Assembly: GCA_001247695.2 (NCBI GenBank)
Contig: LGRX02035182.1
Location: 1 to 61,205, forward strand
Direction of reading: 5' to 3'
From: Cymbomonas tetramitiformis
Lineage: Eukaryota > Chlorophyta > Pyramimonadophyceae > Pyramimonadales > Pyramimonadaceae
DNA length: 61,205 nucleotides
The position numbers were made by a program, and so were the translations under genes. Below the pieces are notes generated by a model that worked only from the letters and a program-made list of their open reading frames with translations, did not search any database and was not told the origin of the DNA. This document shows positions 18,073 through 27,178 of this stretch, one piece after another (position 1 is the stretch's first letter; each line of letters opens with the position of its first letter).

Positions 18073-20573
18073 TCAGCCACTTTGAGGCTGGTCAGCAGGG
18101 CTGAGTTCAGCGGTCGGGATGTAAGCACAGAAGAATCCCGAAGTGAATTGTAAGTTGTCCGTTTCAAATTGAGCACCACCAGGCCCAAGTGGGCAAGGTG
18201 GATCCACAGCAGAAAGTAAAGCAACCGAAAACGGTAAAGATTCCGAAAACACTGAAGAACTTAAACAAGCAGATTCCCACAGCGGTTCGAGCATTGAAGA
18301 TACGGACACAAGAACATCATCATCTGGTGGCCAATCACGGATGTCCAGAGAACCAAGCGGCGAATCTGAAGTAAAGAGATCTCCAGTAGACCGACGGACG
18401 GTGGCTCCGGGCTCAACCAGGCCCCTGTCACCACCGCCCACGGTAACCAGAGATGCCGTAGAGCTGGCCAGTAAGGAACAACAGAGCACAGATGCCATTA
18501 GTGCACACCGGAGAAAACTCGGCGGAGTCCGCGGACGGTACACCGGAGCTGCTACTGGCGATGCTCCCCTGTCAGAGTCATGCTCAAGAGTGCCGAAGGA
18601 GCCAAAAGCCACTTGCTGCCCGCCGTCAGAGTCATTGTCGTCAGAGCCTTGGTCATTGTCAGAGACTTCAGAGCCAATGTCAGAAGTCTCAATCCTCATG
18701 CCAGCAAACAGCGGAGCCGGTGCAGAGCCGCCAAGCTGGAGTGACGGGACAGAGCCAGGCAAGCCGAGAGAGCCAGGGATAACCACTGGCGGGTCATGAG
18801 CCGCAGGCACACCACCAGCCACGAGTGCAGAGGGATGCCGAACCGCAGGCGGTGGCGGAATCGAGCCCTGTGCACCCGAGTGGAATGTGGCCAGACCAAA
18901 CTGAGCCATGTCGTCCTCGTCAGCTGCCGCATCCTGAGCGGAAGCCGCCGCATCCTGAAAGTGCCGCAGAGATGTGGGCTCAGCCGTCACAAAAGAATAT
19001 GCCGACAGCTCGCACACCAAGGCTCTATATCGATATTTCCGATAACCGATACTATCGATATATCGTATTTATCGCCGATTATCGGATTGCAATATCAAAC
19101 TATCGATTGTGCAGGTTTTGATGTTCCATATTTTATTCATAACAAATTACATATAAACGCCCAAATAATCGATTATTTATCGATTGTGCCGATTATCGAT
19201 ACCATTTTTCGGATATCGGATAGTATCGATACCAAAAAACCAAACCGATATAGAGCCCTGTCGCACACCTCTGGGCGACCCTCCATCGTGCAGGGCGACT
19301 CGAAGGCATGTTCATCCCCAGCGTCATAGAAACGCTGGAAACGAACAGCCGGGCAGTCAGTCTCATAGTTCTCAACTGCACCACAGTAGTGGGCAGAGTG
19401 AGGACCGCCGTTGGGGCATTCAGCATGCCAGTGCTTCAAACCACTTTGTGCACACTCCGCATTTCTGCAGTGGGGCACGAAGGCACCGCTCTTCTTGTCA
19501 AATGAGACAGGAGGAGCGGTGCCAAGTGGCTTAACACCAACACGATGATGCTTAGCAGCAGAGCGGGTAAGGTGCTTGCCCGCAGGCGGTGCCCCTTCCC
19601 GCTTCTGCCGCTTTAGGTCACGAATGTCCTGCTGCATGCGCTCCAGCTGCTTCTGCAGACTGGACAACGCCGCAGCTAGGTCAGACGCGCCATCGCCGAA
19701 TGACAGAGCAGAAATAGGGGCGCCAGAGACTTTCAGGCCGTGCCGGAACTGCTCCCGCACACGAGCCTGAATAGTCAAAAGAGACACGCCCTGCCGCTGG
19801 TCAGCTCGAGCCAAGGAATTAGCCAAGTCACGGTATAGAGCCGAATTGCCGAGAGCCTTGAGAAACTGCCGCTTCACCGCGTCCTCTGGCAAGTTGTGGG
19901 AACGTTGAACGTCCCGCAACAGGCCATTGAACTCACGGATGCCACGGTCAGGATCTTCGCTGCTGGGGATGCGAACCGCCAGCAGCGACTCGAAAGAGTC
20001 AAAGGGCTCTGAGCGTTCCTGGAGCATGCGTACCACCTCAAGGACAGCACGCTTGCCATCTCCAGGAACGTCAGACCCAGAGGCCTCAAGCCAGTCACGA
20101 GCAGGCGAACCAGGTCGAGCCAGAAAAGTCAGAGCCGAAAGCAGCAATTCATTGGCCTCATGCCTAGCCTCGACAGTCATGTTGGCCAAGTCAAACAGGG
20201 GAGCAAATGCCTGTGACTGGAGTAGAAACTGTGCGCGAAGCTCATGCATAAGCTGCGAAAAAATGTCCACTGCGTCTGTCTCTGTACCAACGAAGCGCTC
20301 CGATTTGTCTCCGAGAATTTTGGTGGCAACGACCTTGGCAACTTTTCTGTCGAAATTGTCTCGAGCTAGCTGCTGACATTTTTCAAGAACCTCTCTCGCA
20401 GCTGCGGTGGTCGGAGCCGGCAGCTGCGGTGTCTGTGGTGTCGCTGAGTGTTGTGCACCCACATCATCAAAAATCGTCTCTAATCTACGGACGCGAGACC
20501 GCGTCATTCTATTCGTTGTAGTAACCGTGATGGAGAGACTACGGAAGAGCTGAGCAAGCGAGGGTGGTGGCAT
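18073..20573 (-). pseudogene. Gag of the LTR element, split by a MITE
   Basis: Reading minus from the ATG at 20573, the frame runs through about 437 codons to 19269. It is then broken by the MITE plus its target duplication (251 bp) and resumes in the correct frame to a stop at 18073. Without the insertion the frame would be 749 residues with no other break. The first half is an alpha-helical capsid-like domain. It is followed by a coiled-coil stretch (LSSLQKQLERMQQDIRDLK) and an unusual finger C-x4-C-x6-H-W-H-x2-C, not the usual CCHC knuckle. The second half is acidic (SDNDQGSDDNDSDGG) and has one hydrophobic segment (around LMASVLCCSLLASSTASLV). No pol follows. Two related gags lie at 42.97 kb and 47.96-50.17 kb. 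Confidence 0.85.
19010..19268. mobile_element. hAT-type MITE, 243 bp, 8-bp TSD
   Basis: The element (19018-19260) starts CAAGGCTCTATATCG and ends with its near-perfect inverse, CGATATAGAGCCCTG. It is flanked by identical 8-bp copies of TCGCACAC (19010-19017 and 19261-19268). An 8-bp duplication with C-A-R-G-G termini is the hAT signature. The interior is saturated with 'cgata' and 'atcgat' words on both strands and has no coding capacity. It interrupts the gag ORF of the host LTR element, so it is younger than that insertion. Confidence 0.93.
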
Positions 20574-20949
20574 AAGATTTCCCACAGCGGCCAGACAACT
20601 TGTAGAAGCCTCAGCAGAACAAGATCAAAATTCACAAGTCGTGAGCGTAAGCATGAGAGCGGCCAAAATCCGCAACGTGTGGAGCGACCTCGCCAGAGCT
20701 AGTGGCACACGAAGCAAATCAACTCTCGTTGCGACGATACTGCTGCAAAAAAATTAATCCGTCACAAATTGCTGATCCCCTGCGCAGCGAAGGCGAGCAC
20801 AAGGCGTGCCGCCATCACTGCCAAGCTAAAAGGCCATACCGTGAGAATAACACACCACCGCCCAAGTGGGCGCTCAGCCCCTCCTACGTCCTACTTAGCC
20901 GAACATGGCAACAGCAAGGCGCTGTGCCATCATCAGAATCACCGGAAAG

Positions 20950-20967
20950 CCGGTGCGGGCCATAACC
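20950..20967 (-). promoter_or_regulatory. Putative primer-binding site
   Basis: Directly inside the 5' LTR the minus strand reads GGTTATGGCCCGCACC. This resembles the reverse complement of the initiator tRNA-Met anticodon arm (GGTTATGGGCCC in many eukaryotes), the region used as a half-tRNA primer by copia-type elements. One base is missing relative to that consensus. It is suggestive only. Confidence 0.4.
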
Positions 20968-21209
20968 TGCGAGAAAGACAGATCCGCTGTCCGGCTAAGC
21001 TCGCTGAAGATCAAACTGATAATCACATAAACAGTGTCTGGCCGAGGCTTTATGCTCTCGGAAACCCAGACAGTGAAACAAGACTGTACTACTGTACGGT
21101 ACTACTGTACAGTACAGTGCTAGGATGTCACGGACACGATACGGAAGCAGGGTCAGGCTAGGGGCTAGTCAGAGCCCATAATAACTAAGCCTAAACCCGA
21201 AGTCCAGCA
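20968..21209 (-). repeat. 5' LTR of the gag-only element
   Basis: 242 bp, the right-hand partner of 17645-17886, with the same TG...CA limits and followed by the ACAAG duplication. On the coding strand it precedes the putative primer-binding site and the gag ATG at 20573. Confidence 0.93.
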
Positions 21210-21329
21210 ACAAGCGCTCACTAAGAATTTAGGATCCGTCTTCTGAATAGCCTGTGGTACCGGCCCAACCTCAGAGTAGTACTCTGCCAAACGGGCTTGT
21301 ATCAGATGGTTGAGCCCTACGTTTCTAGA

Positions 21330-22080
21330 TGCGTTCAATATTGTACACGTGTTGAACACGTATTGGAGGCATATTGAAGACGGTATGCTAATATCTAGAT
21401 ATTGCAATACACGTGTAACATATTGGCCAAACTATTGAACCGCGATCAGCCTGGACACAACGAAAATGAGTATGCTAGCATGGGCACCCAAATGGTGTCA
21501 GACTCACCCACTAGCACTTGGTATCATCTAAGGAAGGGTCTAGCGCTATGGGGACAAGTTTTCACGGCATTTGGACGCGTATCGCAGAAGTCTGTTCTGG
21601 GGGGTTTTATGAATTGGGGCGCCGATGTATTGAAATGGGGCAAACCGATTGGAGGGGTGTTCAATATGCCTGCAACTGCCTACAACACACGTATTGAACA
21701 CGTGTTGAACACATGTTGAAAAATTCACGCATGAGGAATCGTCCAATACATATGCAACATGTCTTCAATCAGATGAATTATGCAACACGTTTGCAATATA
21801 CTTCCTATGTGTTGAACACATATTGAAACATTCACTAATGCAGAATCTCTTGAATACATGTGCGATATGTCTAAGATCAGAGTGAATTATGCAACATATT
21901 TGCAATACATGTGTTGAACACATATTGAAACATACACTCATGCAGAATCTCTCGAATACATATGCAATATGTCTACGCAACCAGAGTGCCACACGACTGC
22001 AGGGGTAAAGGGGTAAGACCCCCCTGCTGCTCACATATTGCATAATACCTTATACTTACGATATAGTTGCAATACGTATC
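21330..22080. repeat. Degenerate tandem repeats with a palindromic core
   Basis: The words 'gtgttgaacacatattgaaa', 'gcaatatgtct' and 'atgcagaatctctYgaatac' recur with a spacing of about 110 bp between 21750 and 21985. More diverged copies lie to the left, around 21340-21420 and 21660-21720. The core 'gttgaac' plus 'gttcaac'-like sequence is partly palindromic. No coding frame is convincing; the short frames follow the repeat. Confidence 0.7.
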
Positions 22081-22398
22081 TTGTATATTACAGGTATATC
22101 AAATGTGTACAGAGGCACTACTATGCGTCATCACACTTTCTGCAGTATCATGGGAACACTGACTCTCACCCCCCATAAGGGGGGAGGTCAGTGGTGCCCT
22201 GTGTCACCCCTCGCCTGCTCGGATGTCACTTGCAGTGCCTGCTGTCTATCTCCGCTCGTGTGGCAGTGTCACGGTCCGTCCGCTAGCTTAAAACTGTGTA
22301 TCTCCCAGTTTAATCTGACTTTAGCCGAACCGAGAAACCCTGCCTCACTGCCTTGACATTTCACAGTGCAAGCTTATATATTACTATATTATTAGCTT
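22081..22398. other. No gene seen
   Basis: A short frame (22081-22356) carries no motif. The inverted pair 'caccccccata' / 'aggggggaggt' around 22166-22190 is a small GC hairpin. Nothing else is supported. Confidence 0.4.
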
Positions 22399-23102
22399 TC
22401 ACATCAGGTTATGGGCCCACCACGCTTCCACTGCGCTTCCAGTGGGGATGTCGGTGAGCCCTGCGCATCGCACGTGCATAGCCTCTTTGCAGCCTGCCCT
22501 CTCACACAGAAGGAGCTCGCCGCCGACTCTACACTTCCCGCATGTGTCAAAGTGACCATCACTACTTACGGGCCTATCAACGAGTGCAAGTTTCTCCATA
22601 TTGCGGTCGCTCGTATCAAGTATCACCGCTGAATCCATGCAGGGGTGTTTGACTATCACTACTTGCGCTTGGACTTGATTGGCCAGTAGGTAGGGCTCTC
22701 GGTTGTCCTTAGTGTACTTGGAGGTGTCCCATGGGTTGAAGGTGTAGTAAGCCTTGGACACCTTGTCCACGCCGAGGATGGAGTTCTTCAGCTTGAAGCT
22801 TGCGATCTGAGCTTCCGTGGCGAAGAATTTCAGCGGGGTTCCGTTTTGTCGAAGCGTCTTATGGGCACGGGTAGCCAATCATACTTTAAAAAAGTGCAGA
22901 GCACACCGCCAATGGTAACCGCGCAGAATGGCGTTGATGATACCATACCTGCGCACGAAATGTTCAATGTTTTTGTAATATACGTACAACATACCCTCAA
23001 TATGTTGGGGACGTATTGCATGTATGTTGCAGAGATATACGAAAAGGCAAAGAAGCATGCAAACTGGTGGTTGAGGTCGTACCTGTCCTCCCACTCGTCA
23101 TC
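22399..23102 (-). pseudogene. Old CACTA-type transposase relic, 3' exons with PHD-like finger
   Basis: This is the downstream part of the minus-strand gene whose upstream exons are at 29476-31213. On the minus strand, sequence after the ATC duplication reads into a short coding piece (DDEWED) ending in a donor-like GACAG|GTACGA. An acceptor GTGCGCAG at about 22954 opens the last exon. That exon has one frame break near 22880 (FFKV, stop, then LATRAHK) and then 159 residues to a stop at 22399. The segment AYYTFNPWDTSKYT...REPYLLANQVQ matches the younger transposase (VVYTYDPDDPETPW...PFILAAQIE), showing common origin. The C-terminus adds a PHD-type C4HC-like pattern (CGKC, LLCE, GC, MHVRC) that the younger copy lacks. 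Confidence 0.75.
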
Positions 23103-23118
23103 CCCTACATTCTGGGAA

Positions 23119-23520
23119 AATCAGAAGACGCGTCTTCTGAACGTCTTCTGGGTCCAGAAGACATCCAGAAGACGTCTTCGGCGCGTCTTCTAATGTCTAC
23201 CATCTTCTGGTTTCCAGAAGACGTGCAGAAGATCTTCCGGGAAGACATCCAGAAGTTATCTTCTGGACGTCTTCTGAATCCCGGAAGACGTGTTCTTGAT
23301 ATCTTTTAGGCGTCTTCTGTACATCTTCCCGGAAGATCTTCTGGACGTCTTTTGAAACTCAGAAGATGGTAGACATTAGAAGACGCGTAGAAGACGTCTT
23401 CTAGATGTCTTCTGGAACCCAGAAGACGTCTAGAAGACATCTTCCGGAATTCAGAAGACGTGTACAGAAGTCATGCAGAAGACGTTCAGAAGATATCGTC
23501 TGAATGCCTTCTGCATGTCT
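23119..23520. repeat. Left subterminal GAAGAC/GTCTTC array
   Basis: More than twenty copies of AGAAGAC or its inverse occur in 400 bp, many as perfect palindromes such as CAGAAGACGCGTCTTCTG and AGAAGACGTCTTCT. Spacing and orientation vary. Paired with the right array, they are the likely binding sites of the element's transposase. The short frames here are repeat artefacts. Confidence 0.9.
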
Positions 23521-23892
23521 AATAAATTTCAACATTCGTATACGCATTCGCGAGGAATATTTTTAGGCTGAAATAAGTTTGCAAGAAGGATGAGTGCAAA
23601 CAAGATGTATGGCATAATACACTCCTCGCCATCCTTAACAAACATATTCTCAATGTTTGATACACGACAAGAGATGATTTGTTTGTGTGGAAGGCTAAGA
23701 TGCTTTGGAGACTAAAATTGCTTAAACAATATTACTTTTCAGTCAAGAATCTAATCATAAGGAGGGCCACGCATATTATTATCCTAACTAGCTAAGTGTC
23801 TAGAACTACTTCACATTCATGTTCTAAACAACTATTCTAATTACCTAGAAACGATGTTCAACTAACATGCACACATGGCATAGGTCTTGGAC

Positions 23893-24330
23893 CACGCAAA
23901 AACATGGGTTTTCCACTCGCTCGTTTTTAACCGATCTGAAAAACAACGCACACCAAAATACCAACACTTAGTAGAGTGAAAACACACAATGAATACAAGC
24001 ACAAATTCCTAGGAAGGGCAAGGTAAGTACCTTTACTCTTCTAGTTGTGGGCGATGGGCTGAAAATGCGCTTTTCCCACTTGCTCATTTTCAGCCAATCT
24101 GAAAAACAAAGCGCAACTCAAAACCAAAGGTTAGTAAAGCGGAAAAACACAATGCATAAAGGCAGTATTTTCTAGGTGTGACACTAGGGGATGATAGAGC
24201 AAATACCTTTATTTGTGGTGTTGAGGTTGGGCTGAAAATTTACCTTTTGGACTAGGTCATTTTCAGCCGATCTGAAAAACAAAGCGCAACGCAAAACCAA
24301 AGGTTAGTAAAGCGCAAAAATAGTACGAGA
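23893..24330. repeat. Three diverged ~155-175-bp tandem units
   Basis: Copies begin near 23902, 24057 and 24230. Each has the inverted pair 'ggctgaaaat' ... 'attttcagcc' (degraded in the first), then 'gatctgaaaaacaaagcgca' and 'aaggttagtaaagcg'. The inverted pair would form a hairpin of about 10 bp with a ~25-nt loop. The tRNA-like gene lies directly to the right. Between 23520 and 23890 I see only AT-rich sequence without a gene. Confidence 0.7.
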
Positions 24331-24370
24331 CGAAATACAAGATTACCGAAGGAAAACAAAAAGGCCTAGT

Positions 24371-24441
24371 GGTGTGAGCTGGAATCGAACCAACATCATC
24401 TCGTCCAAAGGACGAGCGAGAACACATGTCTCGTTCACACC
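24371..24441 (-). tRNA. tRNA-like gene, anticodon UUU (Lys) by position
   Basis: The minus strand folds as a complete 71-nt cloverleaf. It has a perfect 7-bp acceptor (GGTGTGA with TCACACC), a 4-bp D stem (GAGA/TCTC), a 5-bp anticodon stem (CTCGT/ACGAG) with loop CCTTTGG, a 5-nt variable region, and a T arm GTTGG-TTCGATT-CCAGC. A T-run (TTTTT) starts about 10 nt after the acceptor, a normal pol III terminator. Odd points: position 33 is C instead of the near-universal U, and the D loop (CATGTGT) lacks the usual GG pair. It may therefore be a pseudogene or a captured tRNA inside the CACTA element. No CCA is encoded. Confidence 0.65.
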
Positions 24442-24597
24442 TCAATTAGACGCTAAGCACGCCGAAGTGCGCGTAAAAAAACCAAGGCACGAAAAGCACC
24501 CGCAATCACTATTGAAGTATTGCGTTGTGCAACGTTTTTCCGTTAGACGAACTATTTTAAAAGGACCACTTCACCCAGCAGCAGTCCGCGGAAAACG

Positions 24598-24780
24598 AGG
24601 CCCCCCCCACTGGGCTCGGCCGAAAAAAAGTGTACTTTCGGGGGTGGGGAGGAAGCCCCCACCGGGCTCAGTCTCGGGGGAAAAAAAAGTGTACGTACGG
24701 GTGTGGGGGGGCGGAGCCCCCCCATTGGGCTCAGTCTGGAAAACAAAAAGTGTACTAACGGGGGGGTGTGGTTGTAGACA
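24598..24780. repeat. G/C-rich minisatellite, about three units of ~58-60 bp
   Basis: Units share 'gcccccac', 'gggctc', a run of A and 'aaagtgtac', then a G-run. The third unit ends near 24775. Several overlapping frames cross the repeat on both strands and are not supported as genes. Confidence 0.85.
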
Positions 24781-25139
24781 TCGGGCCACCACCGTTAACC
24801 ACTGTACAAACCGACATAAACTGCACAGAACGACAGAATTCTGTAAAAAAAACCACTGGCGCGTCAGACGGAAGTGAACGAGTCATTCAACGATGAAGAC
24901 GGACAGGGTTGGCGGCCCGTCACAACCGCTGTGGTCAACGTTCCTCGGAATTCATGGTCGCGAAACCCGCGACGCGAACACCCTCATACCGAATGCGGGC
25001 CCTACGGGTAGTAGCTAGTTGAGTTGGATGCAGGTGTAAAAGTGGTAGATGCAAATTTCACTTCAACGTTAAATAAAATTCAAACTCGAACGGTCATGTC
25101 GATGTGCGGTGCGGTGCTCGTGCTCACTCCCCTGCGCTG
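24781..25139. other. No gene seen
   Basis: Unremarkable sequence between two repeats inside the CACTA element. No frame, RNA or repeat can be supported. Confidence 0.4.
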
Positions 25140-25142
25140 GGC

Positions 25143-25275
25143 CTGACGATGCGATGCGATGCGATGCGATGCGATGCTAATGCTAGCTGACGATGAGCAT
25201 GACGATGACGCCTGACCACGACCGCGACCACACGCCAGCGCCACACCAGCGCAGCGCAGCGCAGCGCAGCGCTGG
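25143..25275. repeat. Pentanucleotide repeats (GATGC)n and (GCGCA)n
   Basis: Five to six GATGC units (25149-25177) are followed, after a short gap rich in 'gacgatg', by about five units of GCGCA/CAGCG (25247-25272). The two arrays differ in sequence but not in period. Confidence 0.9.
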
Positions 25276-25579
25276 CAGATTTTCCGGGTTTGCTATCCGC
25301 GGTATCGTGCAGTCATCGCGTCTCACGCGACTCACTGCGCGCGTGATCGACTCTTCGACCGTTGCTAGGAGCGATGGTGCTCTAAAACAAGAGCAGTTTC
25401 TTCTACCAAATTAGGCGGCCATTTTAACTTAGTAACTTGGTACGTTTGACCCTCTCCCGAACAAACCACTTGTTTTTTGCAATTCTACCTTCACAGTACG
25501 GTTTTGCCCAATATTGCGCACCTTATATATTTTTTTGTTTTTTTCGCGATTTTTAATAGTTTTTTTTCAAAAAATACAA

Positions 25580-26450
25580 AAAAAAAACCCAAAAAACATT
25601 CGGAAGATACCCCAGATATCTTCTGTGCATCTTGTTACCCTCCAGAGATGTCTTTGAGGAAGACATGTCTTCTGGAAATCTGCAACTTGTAGAAGTTCCC
25701 GTCAACGTCTTAAGGAAGGCTTAGGTAGACATTAGAAGACGCGTAGAAGATCATCAAAAAAATGAGGAAGACGCCCCGAAGAGGGGTGTTAAGACGTTGA
25801 CGGGAACTTCTACAAGTTACAGATTTCCAGAAGACATGTCTTCCTCAAAGACATCTCTAAGACAAACGGAAGATGTACAGAAGATATCTGGGGTACCTTC
25901 CGCAAGCACAGTCAAGAAGACGTCCGGAAGATGTCAAAAAAATGTCTTCCGCGTGTCTTCTGTGTGTCTTCCGCGTGTCTTCCGCGTGTCTTCCGCACCT
26001 CTTCTGGGTTCAGGAAGACATATATTCCCCGAAGGTGTCTGGAAGATGTACAGAAGGTATCTCGGGCATCTTCCGCAAGCACAGTCAAGAAGACGTCCGG
26101 AAGATGTCGGGAGATGTCTTCCGCGTGTCTTCTGAGTGACTTCTGAACGTCTTCTGAGTGTTTGTCTTCAGGATGCCCTCCGCACTACCTTGGCCAAGTG
26201 TCCTTCGTATAGGAGATAGAATGGCAAGTAAACGTGCCGCGCATCTCCAAAAGGGGGAAGCGCCCCCAAAGACCAAAATGTCGTCCTTCAAACGAGCGAT
26301 GCTCACTAAACCCCCCCGCCCCGAATCCGCGGCGGAGGTCTTCCGTCAATCCAAGCCGGAGGTCTTGAAGTGTACCGTCTTGAAGTGTATCGAATATGTA
26401 CCGAATGTCTTCTATGTGTCTTCTCGACGTCTTCGGGGATTCTTACCATA
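25580..26450. repeat. Internal GAAGAC/GTCTTC arrays with duplicated blocks
   Basis: The same AGAAGAC family as the subterminal arrays. Two blocks (around 25880-25960 and 26045-26125) repeat 'ttccgcaagcacagtcaaga' and following bases. A segment around 25795-25860 is an inverted copy of 25625-25710 ('tgtcttctggaaatctgcaa' against its complement). The right end (about 26385-26460) copies intron 3 of the transposase gene (28455-28545), including 'ttcggggattcttac' and 'agagtattgtggctccaac'. This suggests internal duplication within the CACTA element. Confidence 0.8.
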
Positions 26451-26469
26451 GAGTATTGTGGCTCCAACC

Positions 26470-26600
26470 CGCAACGGCTGATATATCGGCTGGTATATAG
26501 GGTGCATATCGGTTGATATATGGGCTGATGTATGGGATGCATATCGGCTGATATATAGGGTGCATATCGGCTGATATATCGGCTGCATATCGACCGATGA
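26470..26600. repeat. Short tandem repeat around 'gatatatcggctg'
   Basis: Roughly ten imperfect copies of 10-13 bp built from 'catatcggctgatatat' with 'gggtg' spacers. Frames on the minus strand give a Tyr/Ile-rich repeated peptide that I regard as an artefact. Confidence 0.85.
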
Positions 26601-27095
26601 AATTTGGAAATCTAACGTAGAGCAAAATGACAATAGCAGAATCTGAAATCAAGCATTCCAAAACTGAAATCTGAAATCCACCGTAGAGCAAAATCAGCCA
26701 AAACTGAAAATCGGAAATCTAATGTGGAGCAAAATGACACATATAAAAATCTGAAATTGGTTTGTAAAATCTGAAATCAAGCATTCAAAAAACTGAAACT
26801 GAAATCTAACGTAGAGCAAAATCAGCCAAAATTGAAATTTGGAAAATCTAACATAGAGCAAAATGACAAATGCAAAAGTCTGAAATGGAGCATTCCAAAA
26901 ACTGAAAACTGACATCCAACATAGAGCCAAATTAGCCAAATTTGAAAATCGGAAATCTAACGTAGAGCAAAATGACAAATGTAAAAAATCTGAATCAAGC
27001 ATTCCAAAAACTGAAATCAGAAAACTAACGTAGATCAAAATTAGCTGAGATTGAAAATTTGGAAATCTAACGTAGAGCAAAATGACATGTGTAAA
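26600..27095. repeat. Tandem ~105-135-bp A-rich repeat, about five units
   Basis: Units carry 'ggaaatctaacgtagagcaa' followed by 'aatgac', 'aatctgaaatcaagcattcc' and 'aaaatcagccaaa'. The core is seen near 26607, 26711, 26847, 26951 and 27058. The array ends just before the first transposase exon. A 138-codon minus-strand frame over it reflects the repeat. Confidence 0.9.
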
Positions 27096-27178
27096 ATTGC
27101 ACTTTCGCATTTTCCCTTCAATTTCAACAAATGCAACAATCTTGATTATTGCTAATTAATTACAAATGGTCATCACAA

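Larger units (their letters stand above)
17640..21214 (-). mobile_element. Gag-only LTR retrotransposon, 5-bp TSD
   Basis: Two 242-bp direct repeats (17645-17886 and 20968-21209) start TG and end CA and are flanked by the exact 5-bp duplication ACAAG (17640-17644 and 21210-21214). The coding strand is minus, so the right LTR is the 5' LTR. The interior (17887-20967) is about 3.1 kb and holds one gag frame and no protease, integrase or RT motif, so the element is non-autonomous. The near-identity of the LTRs indicates recent insertion. A hAT-type MITE (19018-19260) later landed in gag. Confidence 0.92.

Noticed and set aside
24263..24445. 60-codon minus-strand ORF over the tRNA-like gene
   Set aside because: The cloverleaf with pol III terminator explains the sequence better.
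25797..26146. Ser/Arg-rich ORFs of 70-110 codons in three frames
   Set aside because: These are translations of the GAAGAC/GTCTTC arrays.
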